From Planctomycetota bacterium (lineage in GTDB: Bacteria; Planctomycetota; Phycisphaerae; Sedimentisphaerales; Anaerohalosphaeraceae), in contig VRUI01000028.1 in assembly GCA_019456225.1 (NCBI GenBank), forward strand, positions 1-54,295: a stretch of DNA of 54,295 nucleotides, given 5' to 3'. Below, in pieces: positions 34,040 through 42,956 of this stretch (its first letter is position 1; each line of letters opens with the position of its first letter). The notes under the pieces are model-generated. The model was given only the letters and a program-made list of their open reading frames with translations. It ran no database searches and was not told the DNA's origin. The position numbers were made by a program, and so were the translations under genes.

Positions 34040-35380
34040 ATGAGCAAAAAAGCTAAAGACAACAAACTTGATTCGATCCGCCAAAAAATCGCCGATTTCC
34101 CAACCGGACCCGGCCTGTACTTTATGAAGGGCCCCGGCGAGGTGGTCCTCTATATCGGCAAGGCAAAGAATCTCCGCTCCCGCGCCGCCAGCTATTTCCA
34201 GCCGTCCGCCGATCTCTTCACCTCCCGCGGCCCGAAGATCGTCGAGATGATCAACAAAACCATCGACGTCACCTATCTCGAAACCCCCAGCGAAGTCGAC
34301 GCCATCCTGCAGGAAGCCCGGCTCATCAAAGACATCCGCCCGCCGTACAACACCTCCCTCGTCGACAGCAAAACTTTCCCCTATCTGGAAATCACAACCC
34401 GCGACGAATTCCCCGGCGTCTACATCACCCGCAACCCAAAGAGCCCGCGAAGCCGCCTCTTCGGACCCTTCACCGGCGTAAGCGATCTCCGCGCAGTCGT
34501 AGTCCTGCTCCAAAAAATCTACAAGTTTAGAACCTGCAAGCTGGACATCAAAGAGTCCGACGAAAAACGCCGCTTCTTCCGCCCATGCCTGCTCTACAGC
34601 ATAAAGCAATGCGTAGCCCCATGCGCCGCAAAGGTCGACCGCAAACAATACCGCCAGCTGATCAACGACCTTGTAAAATTCCTCCAGTCAAAACGCTCAA
34701 CCATCCTCCGCGGCCTGAATAAAAAAATGCAGGAAGCCTCAGGCGCCATGAACTTCGAAGCCGCCGCCATGTACCGCGACAGAATCCGCCTCATCGAAAG
34801 GCTCGACCAGCGAGGAACCGTAAGCGCAAACGTACAACCGGAAGTCTTCGCAGCAGACCCATCCGAGGCACTGGAAAAACTCCGAAAACTATTCGACACC
34901 CCCCAGCCGATCCGCATTATCGAAGGCTTCGACATAGCCCACATCTCCGGCACCGACACCGTCGGCTCACTCGTAAAATTCATAGACGGCCGCCCCTTCA
35001 AAAGCGGCTACAGAAAATTCAAAATAAAAACCGTAACCGGCATAGACGACTACGCCTGCATGAAAGAGGTGCTAACCAGAAGATACAAACACGCCAAAGA
35101 AGGCGAAGAACTTTTCCCCGACCTGATCCTCATAGACGGAGGCAAAGGCCAGCTCCACGCAGCCGAAGACGCCTTCCGCCAGATGAACGCCCCAATGCCC
35201 CTCCTGGCCTCGCTAGCCAAACGAGAAGAAGAGATATTCATCCATGGAAAGGAAGACTCAATAAAACTCCCGGCAAATAATGCGGCAAGAAAACTCCTGC
35301 AATACGTAAGAGACGAAGCCCACAGATTCGCCCAACACTACCACCACATACTAAGAAAAAAGAAAATGCTGGGACAATAA
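34040..35380 (+). CDS. uvrC: UvrC-like excinuclease subunit, short form without HhH domain
   Basis: Makes the two incisions in nucleotide excision repair with UvrA and UvrB. It contains a GIY-YIG nuclease domain (GPGLYFMKGPGEVVLYIGKAKNL), a UVR motif region (about 225-255, MNFEAAAMYRDRIRLIE), and the RNase-H-like nuclease core (IEGFDIAHISGTDTVGSLV; PDLILIDGGKGQL; DEAHRFA). It ends soon after, with HHILRKKKMLGQ. At 446 residues it lacks the usual C-terminal helix-hairpin-helix domain and part of the linker of the normal 590-620-residue protein. No frameshift is seen, so the short form appears to be the intact gene. Confidence 0.9.
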   Translation: MSKKAKDNKLDSIRQKIADFPTGPGLYFMKGPGEVVLYIGKAKNLRSRAASYFQPSADLFTSRGPKIVEMINKTIDVTYLETPSEVDAILQEARLIKDIRPPYNTSLVDSKTFPYLEITTRDEFPGVYITRNPKSPRSRLFGPFTGVSDLRAVVVLLQKIYKFRTCKLDIKESDEKRRFFRPCLLYSIKQCVAPCAAKVDRKQYRQLINDLVKFLQSKRSTILRGLNKKMQEASGAMNFEAAAMYRDRIRLIERLDQRGTVSANVQPEVFAADPSEALEKLRKLFDTPQPIRIIEGFDIAHISGTDTVGSLVKFIDGRPFKSGYRKFKIKTVTGIDDYACMKEVLTRRYKHAKEGEELFPDLILIDGGKGQLHAAEDAFRQMNAPMPLLASLAKREEEIFIHGKEDSIKLPANNAARKLLQYVRDEAHRFAQHYHHILRKKKMLGQ

Positions 35381-35386
35381 TATCTC

Positions 35387-35421
35387 CCCACGCCTTACGC
35401 TTTTCGCCTTACTCTTTACGC
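35387..35421. repeat. ACGCCTTACGC-type low-complexity repeat, second site
   Basis: CACGCCTTACGCTTTTCGCC followed by TTACTCTTTACGCCC lies between the convergent uvrC and the next gene, like the run at 24858-24913. Confidence 0.6.
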
Positions 35422-35424
35422 CCC

Positions 35425-36186
35425 TCACTCCGCCAAATGCCGAACGATCCCAAGCTTGCGAAGCACAACAATATCGGCCTTGCGAACCGGCGTATCTTCC
35501 GATTTCTTATAATCCACATCCATCACTTCGATAAACTCCGCCGTATAATCCTTCAGCACGCCGGCGCACTCAACGATCCTGTCGCCCTTGATAACCTCCA
35601 GCACAATCTTATGCCCGATATACCTCTCCAGCAGCGGCTCATACGAGGTCCCCACCGACCCGATAAGTTCCTGCTTCATCTGCGTGACATATTTGTCCTG
35701 GCTGGTAAGCGTCCCGCCCGCCGTCGAAGTCTTCTTCGCCTTGCTGATCAGCAGGTTCATGATCTCGGCAACCGCATCGCGTATCGTCTTAAAAAAGTTT
35801 TGCGTCTTGCGTTTCACCCTCCGAAAGAAACCCGGATGATAAGTCCGGTCAAGGTCCCGCAGCCGCCGTTTCTTGCCCGCCTCGCTAAGCCCGTCATGAT
35901 AACGAACGAACGCGGCGATATTAGGAAACTCAAATTTATAAACGATATAGCTCGCCTCAAGATGCCCGTCCGCATCGGTCTGCGTCTCCGGATAAGCAAG
36001 CTCGATCCCGGTATTTTCAACCCGAAGCTTACCCCAAACATCCTTGCCTCCCTTTTCCTCAAGCGTAACCATATACCCCGCAAAATCCTTCAAACACTTA
36101 TCCCGGTGCAACTTCTTGATGATCATCCCGACAAAAGTCGAAAGGCCAATAAACATAATCGTAATATAAAAAGCATTATCAAGCAT
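35425..36186 (-). CDS. Membrane-anchored hypothetical protein
   Basis: 253 residues. A single N-terminal membrane helix (AFYITIMFIGLSTFVGMII) is followed by a soluble part. The first soluble stretch (VTLEEKGGKDVWGKLRVENT) looks beta-rich. A basic helical middle follows (YHPGFFRRVKRKTQNFFKTI), then a small barrel-like end (GHKIVLEVIKGDRIVECAGV, KDYTAEFIEVMDVDY). Not recognised. It is convergent with uvrC. Confidence 0.75.
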   Translation of the reverse strand: MLDNAFYITIMFIGLSTFVGMIIKKLHRDKCLKDFAGYMVTLEEKGGKDVWGKLRVENTGIELAYPETQTDADGHLEASYIVYKFEFPNIAAFVRYHDGLSEAGKKRRLRDLDRTYHPGFFRRVKRKTQNFFKTIRDAVAEIMNLLISKAKKTSTAGGTLTSQDKYVTQMKQELIGSVGTSYEPLLERYIGHKIVLEVIKGDRIVECAGVLKDYTAEFIEVMDVDYKKSEDTPVRKADIVVLRKLGIVRHLAE

Positions 36187-36350
36187 AAAAAAACTCCAAA
36201 TAAAATAATAACTGTTTAGCCCCGAATTTTATCAAAAAAAGCGTCAAATGCCCAATAAATAATCAAAATAGACACTCGGTAACACAAGAAATTAAACTTT
36301 GACCTTGATTTAAGGCTCATAATGAGCGATAATGGACTTGACAAACAGAA

Positions 36351-36402
36351 ACCCGAAGCGCGAGCGCAGGGATAAAACCGTAGGGTGGGCCGTGCCCACC
36401 AA
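36351..36402. repeat. Two dispersed repeats in tandem
   Basis: CCCGAAGCGCGAGCGCAGGG (36352-36371), inverted relative to 9471 and 13609, is followed by CGTAGGGTGGGCCGTGCCCACC (36379-36400), a palindrome also at 47455-47476 and 48703-48727. They lie upstream of the sigma-70 gene. A GCTAATTGC run follows at 36438-36460. Confidence 0.6.
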
Positions 36403-36470
36403 ATTGAAATAGTTCCGCCGAAGGCGGTTCAAACAGCTGATTGCTAATTGCTAATTGCTTTAAGTTCAAT

Positions 36471-38108
36471 ATGGCAAAAATTAAAAGCAAAATACTGGAA
36501 GACCTCTTTTCAGAGCTGCGTTTCGCACCCGCCGCCCAGCAGCAAAACCAACTCCGCGCAGCCGGCGAACTCGCCCTCATCATCGAACCCCAAAAACAAT
36601 ACCCATTCGAATTCATCTGCTTCAAACTCACCGGCTACCGCCTAAAGGAAGACCTCTCCGGAAAATTCATCTCCGGCGCCGACCTGACCCACGACCTCCA
36701 GATCATAATAAACAAACTAAGCCGAAAGGTCGCACCCCGCACCGCGGACCTGGGCGAAGAAGTATTCACTGTCGAACAGCTCGCCGCACAGATGAACGTC
36801 TCGACAAAGACAATCCGACGCTGGCGGCAAAAGGGACTCACCGGCTGGATATTCGTTTTTGATAACGAAAAAAAAATGCTGGGCTTTCCGGCTTCATCGA
36901 TTGACGAATTCGCGAAAAAAAATCCCGAAATCACCAAAACCGCGTCAAAATTTTCACAGCTAAACGATACCGAAAAACAGAACATCTTCGACACCGCAAG
37001 GCAAATAGCCCGCACAGAAAACCTAAGCCGTTACCAGGTCATCCTCCAAACCGCGGCCGCTACACACCGATCGAAAGAAACCATCCGCACGCTGCTGATC
37101 GACTTTGAGCAAAGCAGTCCCAAAAAGAAAGTCTTCGCAAAACCCGCCGGCGCAGTAAGCCCCCACGACGCAAAGACTATACATAAACTGTACGCCGAAG
37201 ATACCCCCGTCGCCGACATCATGCAGCGTTTCCATAGAAGCCGCAGCTCTATCTATCGCATAGTAAACCAGCGACGCGCAAAGAACCTCAGCCGCTTAAA
37301 GATCGAATATATCGACAGCCCGCAGTTCGCCGAGCCAAACGCCGCCAAGACGATAGTAACCGCCACCGAACCCCTCTTAGCCGAGCTAGCCAAACTCTCC
37401 AACCCCCTGCTCAACCGCATCCAGGAAACCGAACTGTTCAGACGATATAATTTCCTTAAATACATCGCATGCGCCCACCGCGAACAGATAGTTTACACCC
37501 GCCCTTCCGGGAAACTGCTGAACCGGGCAGAAGCAAATCTAAACGCCGCAGAGCATGTTAAAAAACTGATCATAGAATCGAATCTCGGCCTGGTCATCAG
37601 CATCGCAAGAAAACACCTCCATGGCGCACTAAACATGCCCGACCTCGTCAGCGAAGGCAACATGTCACTCATGCGAGCCGTGGAAAAATTCGATTATTCA
37701 AGGGGCTACCGCTTCAGCACTTACGCGACGCTGGCTATCGCAAAGGACTACGCAAGGAAAATACCCGCAGAAACTTTCCGGCTTGACAGCCCGTCTTCGG
37801 TGGACATGGAAAGCCTCTCACACGACATCCGCGGCGACCACCTCGCAGACATCACCGCGATAGAAACAGCCGCGCAAAGCCTGGACGAAGTAATAGAAAA
37901 CAACCTCACAAAACGACAGCAGTACATAATAAGAAACCACTTCGGCCTGGAGGGAAACAGGATAATAAAGAAAGCAAAAACATTAGAGGAGATAGGAAGA
38001 ACATTAAATTTGTCAAGGGAAAGAGTAAGACAAATAGAACTAATAGCCCTACAGCAGCTCCGCCACAACCTAAGCCCCGAACAATTCGACCTACTAACAA
38101 AAAAATAA
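36471..38108 (+). CDS. Sigma-70-family factor with extra N-terminal helix-turn-helix domains
   Basis: 545 residues. Residues 367-428 are sigma region 2 (LGLVISIARKHL; LVSEGNMSLMRAVEKFDYSR; GYRFSTYATLAIAKDYAR), and 479-533 are region 4 (LTKRQQYIIRNHFGLEG; LEEIGRTLNLSRERVRQIE), typical of the RpoD/SigA group. Before them lie a first domain (1-95) with no match, a MerR/excisionase-like HTH (about 97-125: FTVEQLAAQMNVSTKTIRRW) and a resolvase-like HTH (about 234-270: HKLYAEDTPVADIMQRFHRS). Region 1.1 is not seen. The ATG at 36471 is chosen; an upstream ATG at 36441 is in the repeat. This layout differs from any sigma factor I recall. Confidence 0.85.
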   Translation: MAKIKSKILEDLFSELRFAPAAQQQNQLRAAGELALIIEPQKQYPFEFICFKLTGYRLKEDLSGKFISGADLTHDLQIIINKLSRKVAPRTADLGEEVFTVEQLAAQMNVSTKTIRRWRQKGLTGWIFVFDNEKKMLGFPASSIDEFAKKNPEITKTASKFSQLNDTEKQNIFDTARQIARTENLSRYQVILQTAAATHRSKETIRTLLIDFEQSSPKKKVFAKPAGAVSPHDAKTIHKLYAEDTPVADIMQRFHRSRSSIYRIVNQRRAKNLSRLKIEYIDSPQFAEPNAAKTIVTATEPLLAELAKLSNPLLNRIQETELFRRYNFLKYIACAHREQIVYTRPSGKLLNRAEANLNAAEHVKKLIIESNLGLVISIARKHLHGALNMPDLVSEGNMSLMRAVEKFDYSRGYRFSTYATLAIAKDYARKIPAETFRLDSPSSVDMESLSHDIRGDHLADITAIETAAQSLDEVIENNLTKRQQYIIRNHFGLEGNRIIKKAKTLEEIGRTLNLSRERVRQIELIALQQLRHNLSPEQFDLLTKK

Positions 38109-38125
38109 CCCGCCCGCACGACAAT

Positions 38126-38156
38126 AAAAGCGCGGGAGCGCAAGCTCCCCGATCAG
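38126..38156. repeat. AAAAGCGCGGGAGCGC-type repeat
   Basis: AATAAAAGCGCGGGAGCGCAAGCTCCCCGATCA (shortened: AAAAGCGCGGGAGCGC) recurs inverted at about 49072-49101. Intergenic, just after the sigma-70 stop. The remaining gap to 38312 contains no recognised feature. Confidence 0.55.
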
Positions 38157-38312
38157 ACGCAACAAAAACAATTACCCGCCACAAAAAACAAAATCACCGG
38201 CGTCATTTTTTTTTTTTTCGCCAAACATAAACAAAATCCCCCTCAACCGGAGCCCACCCCGTCATCCCCAGCAACCTCCAAAAGTACAATGGCAAACAAG
38301 TTGCCCATCCGA

Positions 38313-41300
38313 TTATGCTTTCTTCTTTTCTTTCTCTTTCCTCTTCCTCTCTTCTTCCCCCATCCAGCCCTCAATTGCCTCTGCACTATCAAGTACCCCT
38401 TCTTCATTATGCGGAAGCACAACAACCCGAACAAACTCCGCCAATTTCTGGTAACCCTCTTTATTAAATAGCTCTGCTATTTCCTCTCTAACATTTTCTA
38501 ATACTTTCTTCGCCTTTGCCGCCTCGATCTTCGCAACATGCTCTTCCTTAACCAATGCCGCCATACACCTGCCTCGAACCTTCATAGGCCAGTTATGCAA
38601 AAACTCCTGCCAGAATAGCATCTGCAACATGTCAAGCGTACTGCCATCCCCGCCTCTCCCCAACGCCTTCAAAAATCGAAACGAATTGTGAAGCCGCAAC
38701 AATTGTCGCGGATTATTAAACTCGAACAAACCCGCAAGACGGTAAAACTCCACACCTTCTTCAGGAGTGTCTTTTATTTTTCCCCCATTACTATTTTTAT
38801 CCCTTGGCTTTATAAACTGTTTAACCAGTGTCTGCCCGGCCTTCTGGAATGCCTTCTTAAATCTATTGCTGTTGTCCTGTTCTATAGGTTCTTTAACACC
38901 ACTTTTTGACGCCCCCCTGTTTTTCTTTCTGGAAGATTTGGGCTCTTCTACAGGTTCGGGTTTATCCTTAAACTGCTTCCATTCCTTTTCCTTAAAATCA
39001 AATAATTTCCCATATACGTAATTCCTAAGATATTCGTGCTCAATTGGCTCAAGCGTCACAGGAATCTGAATTATTTTTCCTAAGTAATCTCTCGCCACTG
39101 CTGCCGATGTTCTTCTATTCCCATCCTCTTTCTCAGCCAATATATGATAATGCCTTTCAACTGCCTTGAAAGCAATGCGATGATCTATACATATCATAAC
39201 TATCACATTTGCAGTAGGCATCACCAATCGTATCGCATCTAACGTCTCTGCGATACAGTCATGCTTGCACCTATCGAGATCATCAACGAACAATAATAGC
39301 TTTCTATCTTTCCCAATTTTTATTTTTGTGAAAGGAATTCTGATTGCATTGAGCTTCAATTTACACAATATTTTTATGTGCCCTTTAAGTACAGGAACAA
39401 GCCCTAAATGCTTCGAATAATTAGGAAGTTTAAAATATTTTTCCAAATTCGATGGGAGTGGATGTTTTATAAAACTAATTATCATCTTAAACAGATACCA
39501 CAACCCACCAAACCCACTTACCGCTACTGAAGTTGTGAATGGCCAATGCTCCAATAATTCATCTTTTACAAAATTAATGTCCTGTGGCTTTAAATGGTAA
39601 TATAGAAAACAACTAGCTGTTCCACATAGAAGGAACTTAAAAATATCCCAGCGGCTTTCAATTAGATTAAAACAAAACGCCAGCCAAAATTTATGAAGCC
39701 AGCATTTTATCGTATTAAGAATACCATGATAAGGTTCTCCTTTTAACCCTCTAACAACCTCTTGTGCCATCCCCGCGGCTAAGTTGTCAGTTTGTTCGTA
39801 TTCCCACGCATTAAATAAAGCGAAGTCAAATTTACTTGTCCTAATTTTTTGTAGTCCCGAGTTTATAAGCGCCCACAGAACTGGGACCTTGTATTTAACT
39901 CGTTTCTCCTTATAAATTGCCCAAAACCGACCTCTTTCACGAAGCTTCTTTTTGAGTATTTCCATCACCGAGCTTTTACCTTCTCCCCAGTTCCCCATAA
40001 GCGAAAGCGTAAAACCGTTGTTAAATTCTGTGGCTATCAAAGTGTCGGCAAATGCATCAATTAACACATCTCTGCCAAGGGCGTCTACATCAGTGACTTC
40101 ATCACCGCGTAAAGTAGCAAACTTACCAAACACTTTCAGCATTAATTTATGGAAAACATTTACTGCCTTCTCACCGCCTACATTTTCTACACCCAAGTTA
40201 AGAATTTCTCCCAAGGCATTCAATTGTTCAGGAACAGTAACTATTTCTCCATGAATGACATATACTGTGATTTTTTCTCTAGTTCCTTTTTTGGGCAGAT
40301 TACCATTTAACCACGCTTTTTCTCCAGGTATGTTTTTTTTATAACCACTAAGTTCTGTGATTTTGCCCTTGTCAATAAAATCATTAAGTTTCGGCTCTGA
40401 AACCTCAACTCCTTTCATGGGCCCAACTACTGCCAATGCAATTAATTCCCCATACTCCCCATATTTATGAATTTGCGCAACAACATTATCTCTTTTTCCC
40501 GAATCCGCTAATCTCAAGTTCGCATAACTTTCATCCACATCTTCAGCATAAAGTCCAATATTAGGGTCCGCAGCCAAAACGATAATCCTGTCCAATATCT
40601 GACTCCCCTCAATATCGACTCCACTCCTAAATTTTTTAAATAAGCCCAACTGTATGCTAGGAGCCTCTTGCTTTAACTCTTCATATCGCGGAAAGTCTTT
40701 ACATGATATGGCAGAAGTATCGCCAGAAGTCATGTGAAACTCATGAATAATAAATTCTTCGCCCAAGTCAGCTACACCAGGCAACACTAAATAAAATTTG
40801 ATTTCTGAATATGATTCATCATCGATGTAAGTCATAAAGGTATTGTGCGCAAAATGTAAAACTGATTCTTCATCACTCAATCCAAATCCAACAACGGCCA
40901 ATTGTTTTTTATTATTCCGATCAATTATGTCAAGGAGAACCCTTGATATATTTGATCTAAGACCATATTCGAAATTTGAACGATTGTAGCCTTTTTTCTT
41001 ATTAAGAAAATCTGTGAAATCTGTACACAATTTACGTTCATCACTAATTGCTATATCGCCACCTTGAGTTTTAGTTTCTCGTTCCCATTTACTTCTTAAA
41101 ACCTCATAAGGGGGGAATTCATCAGTTGTTACAAAGAGTTGATAAAGTTTATCATTGATTTTGTAAACCTCAAAAGCTTCAGATGATTTATCTTGGCCCG
41201 GACAAACGATAAACATAAATGGATCAGGCTTTCCTAAAAGACCCTCATTACAAAGAAATTCAAGTTTTCTCGTTGCATCAATTAAAGTCTCACTATCATT

Positions 41301-41930
41301 AGAAAGCGCAAATCCAAATATGGCTATAGGTTTCGCGTCTTTGCCAGCAGTAACACATAGATCAACTTGTTGTCCCTTCTTTACAATTTCCTCAATATGG
41401 CCTGAATAACCGTTACTATCTAAAAACTTTGTAAAATCTTTCTCCAACTTATCCTTATCAACTATCTTGTCAAACTTTTTAATTCCTCTAACCGCCTCTG
41501 ATTCAACAGGCATTTCTACAGCTTCCTTTATACGATCCTCAAGAAAATCTAACGTAAAATCAATGTATTGTTCCATTGCTCCACTAACGTAGTCATTTAC
41601 ACCACTAACTTGATCATATTTGACGATACCGTGTTTTCCCGCTAGCTCATTAAGTCTTTCGCCATGACTACATTCGTACATCAGGTATAAGCCAATGCTA
41701 GCGATTTCCTCAAGAGTGCCTGCTTGGGGTGGCCTAACATTACTTGTCCCTTCCAAAAGCGATAGAGTCGGATATTGATCAAAGTGATTCTGTATAATTG
41801 CTCCGATCTTTGGAACAGATTTACAGTATTTAATAAAAGCCCTAATACGCGGATCAACACTTTTTGCATTAACATTAGCAAGTGGCTTGCGTCTATTGCG
41901 AAACTCCTTAAGAACTGATTTATCCATCAT
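38313..41930 (-). CDS. KAP-family P-loop NTPase with tandem N-terminal domains and internal membrane helices
   Basis: 1205 residues. Walker A GNWGEGKSS at 646-654, followed by hydrophobic helices (KFLLCGTASCFLYY; TTSVAVSGFGGLWYLFKMI), then Walker B FVDDLDR with D883-D884: the KAP arrangement, in which membrane segments sit inside the NTPase domain. The N-terminal 500 residues contain two repeats, seen as AKPIAIFGFALSNDSETL (about 200) and KKQLAVVGFGLSDEESVL (about 340), each followed by a PGQD/PGVAD loop and an FP-YE-L end, with a weaker third near 490 (LIALAVVGPMKG). The C-terminus has coiled, basic helices. ATG 41930 is chosen (GGAG 9 bases upstream; 41945 possible). Base composition is AT-rich compared with its neighbours, suggesting transfer. 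KAP NTPases occur in phage defence systems; that role here is inferred. Confidence 0.85.
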   Translation of the reverse strand: MMDKSVLKEFRNRRKPLANVNAKSVDPRIRAFIKYCKSVPKIGAIIQNHFDQYPTLSLLEGTSNVRPPQAGTLEEIASIGLYLMYECSHGERLNELAGKHGIVKYDQVSGVNDYVSGAMEQYIDFTLDFLEDRIKEAVEMPVESEAVRGIKKFDKIVDKDKLEKDFTKFLDSNGYSGHIEEIVKKGQQVDLCVTAGKDAKPIAIFGFALSNDSETLIDATRKLEFLCNEGLLGKPDPFMFIVCPGQDKSSEAFEVYKINDKLYQLFVTTDEFPPYEVLRSKWERETKTQGGDIAISDERKLCTDFTDFLNKKKGYNRSNFEYGLRSNISRVLLDIIDRNNKKQLAVVGFGLSDEESVLHFAHNTFMTYIDDESYSEIKFYLVLPGVADLGEEFIIHEFHMTSGDTSAISCKDFPRYEELKQEAPSIQLGLFKKFRSGVDIEGSQILDRIIVLAADPNIGLYAEDVDESYANLRLADSGKRDNVVAQIHKYGEYGELIALAVVGPMKGVEVSEPKLNDFIDKGKITELSGYKKNIPGEKAWLNGNLPKKGTREKITVYVIHGEIVTVPEQLNALGEILNLGVENVGGEKAVNVFHKLMLKVFGKFATLRGDEVTDVDALGRDVLIDAFADTLIATEFNNGFTLSLMGNWGEGKSSVMEILKKKLRERGRFWAIYKEKRVKYKVPVLWALINSGLQKIRTSKFDFALFNAWEYEQTDNLAAGMAQEVVRGLKGEPYHGILNTIKCWLHKFWLAFCFNLIESRWDIFKFLLCGTASCFLYYHLKPQDINFVKDELLEHWPFTTSVAVSGFGGLWYLFKMIISFIKHPLPSNLEKYFKLPNYSKHLGLVPVLKGHIKILCKLKLNAIRIPFTKIKIGKDRKLLLFVDDLDRCKHDCIAETLDAIRLVMPTANVIVMICIDHRIAFKAVERHYHILAEKEDGNRRTSAAVARDYLGKIIQIPVTLEPIEHEYLRNYVYGKLFDFKEKEWKQFKDKPEPVEEPKSSRKKNRGASKSGVKEPIEQDNSNRFKKAFQKAGQTLVKQFIKPRDKNSNGGKIKDTPEEGVEFYRLAGLFEFNNPRQLLRLHNSFRFLKALGRGGDGSTLDMLQMLFWQEFLHNWPMKVRGRCMAALVKEEHVAKIEAAKAKKVLENVREEIAELFNKEGYQKLAEFVRVVVLPHNEEGVLDSAEAIEGWMGEEERKRKEKEKKKA

Positions 41931-41945
41931 AATTATTTTCTCCAT

Positions 41946-42480
41946 TCAACTCTAAGCTTTAACATCCCCTCTGGTTTTTAATATTCACTTTTTTTAAATC
42001 CGCATAATATTGTCATCCCCGCGAAGGCGGGGACCCGAAATCCGTGGTTAAGAATTTTAAAGCCAATTGCTAATCGCTAATCGCTCCTGACTCTTACAAG
42101 ACCCAATCTAACCGAAAACCAGCAAAATAAAAAGAAAAAAATTAGTCCAAATTACCCCGGCCTGAGCCAACCGAAGGGCGGCAAAGTTTTTAGTTCACTT
42201 GGTTATTCGATATCGAAGATCCGGCAGCAGTGACGGATTCTCTTTTTGCTGTTCGCTGTTTGCTAATTGCTAAATAATTCTCTTTTTCTCCGTGGCCCTC
42301 TGTGCTCTCGGTGGCAAATCTTTTAAAAAAATCTGCGTTAATCTGAGCCTGAAATTTCTTCGTGTCCCTTAGTGTCTTCGTGTCTTGGTGGTGAAAAAAC
42401 ACAAGCAAAACAACACCAAATCCGACCGTTCGTCGTACCCCGTAATAAAGGTATTCTACCTTTGTTGAATTTAGTTTACC
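41946..42480. other. Intergenic with several dispersed repeats
   Basis: Contains the REP-like GTCATCCCCGCGAAGGCGGGG (42012-42032, partner of 7173), GCTAATCGCT words (42062-42085), a run at 42180-42400 that includes CTCTTTTTCTCCGTGGCC and GTGTCTTGGTGGTG words, and GCTAATTGC at 42250-42275. No gene is credible here. Confidence 0.6.
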
Positions 42481-42490
42481 TCTGAATTAG

Positions 42491-42590
42491 GTGTCAAAAA
42501 ATGTTCAAAAGTGCGCCATTTTAGTCAAAATAATTCAAAAAAAGTCAAAATATCGCGATTTATGTCAATTAATTTCAATATATTTCAAAA
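42491..42590. repeat. 10-bp phased TCAAAA array
   Basis: In this 100-bp stretch TCA occurs at 42494, 42505, 42525, 42535, 42545, 42565, 42575 and 42585. From 42505 on the steps are 10 or 20 bp, most copies being TCAAAA or TCAATT. The blocks starting 42511 and 42551 keep the phase but are mutated (GCGCCATT, CGCGATT). A-tracts repeated every helical turn would bend DNA. It ends 366 bp before the nrdJ start. Confidence 0.7.
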
Positions 42591-42956
42591 AAAACGCCCA
42601 AAACGATAGGTGGGAAATGTCGACAATGTCCTGAATGCGGCGTTCCACACCCAAACCAGACAAAAACGGTCCCTTAATTTACACACTTAAATAATACTAA
42701 AACTATATACTGTTAATAAAAAAAAATAAAATTCATTACTCCAAGCTACATAAGGATTAATGAAAAAACTAAACGATTTTAAAGCTTTTTTTTCAGATTT
42801 ATACTTGAAGATTTATGAACACTCATTATTATGGCGTAGGTATTATGTACCAACATCTAGTTAGTTCATTCCATGGCTTGACTATATGTAGTGCTTTTAG
42901 AGAACAGGCCAAATAAGCCGCTGAGTTAATTTTAATCATTTATAAGGAGATAAACG

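Noticed and set aside
42190-42408. 72-residue minus-strand frame
   Set aside because: Consists of common intergenic repeat words (CTCTTTTTCTCCGTGGCC-type) that recur in many genomes.
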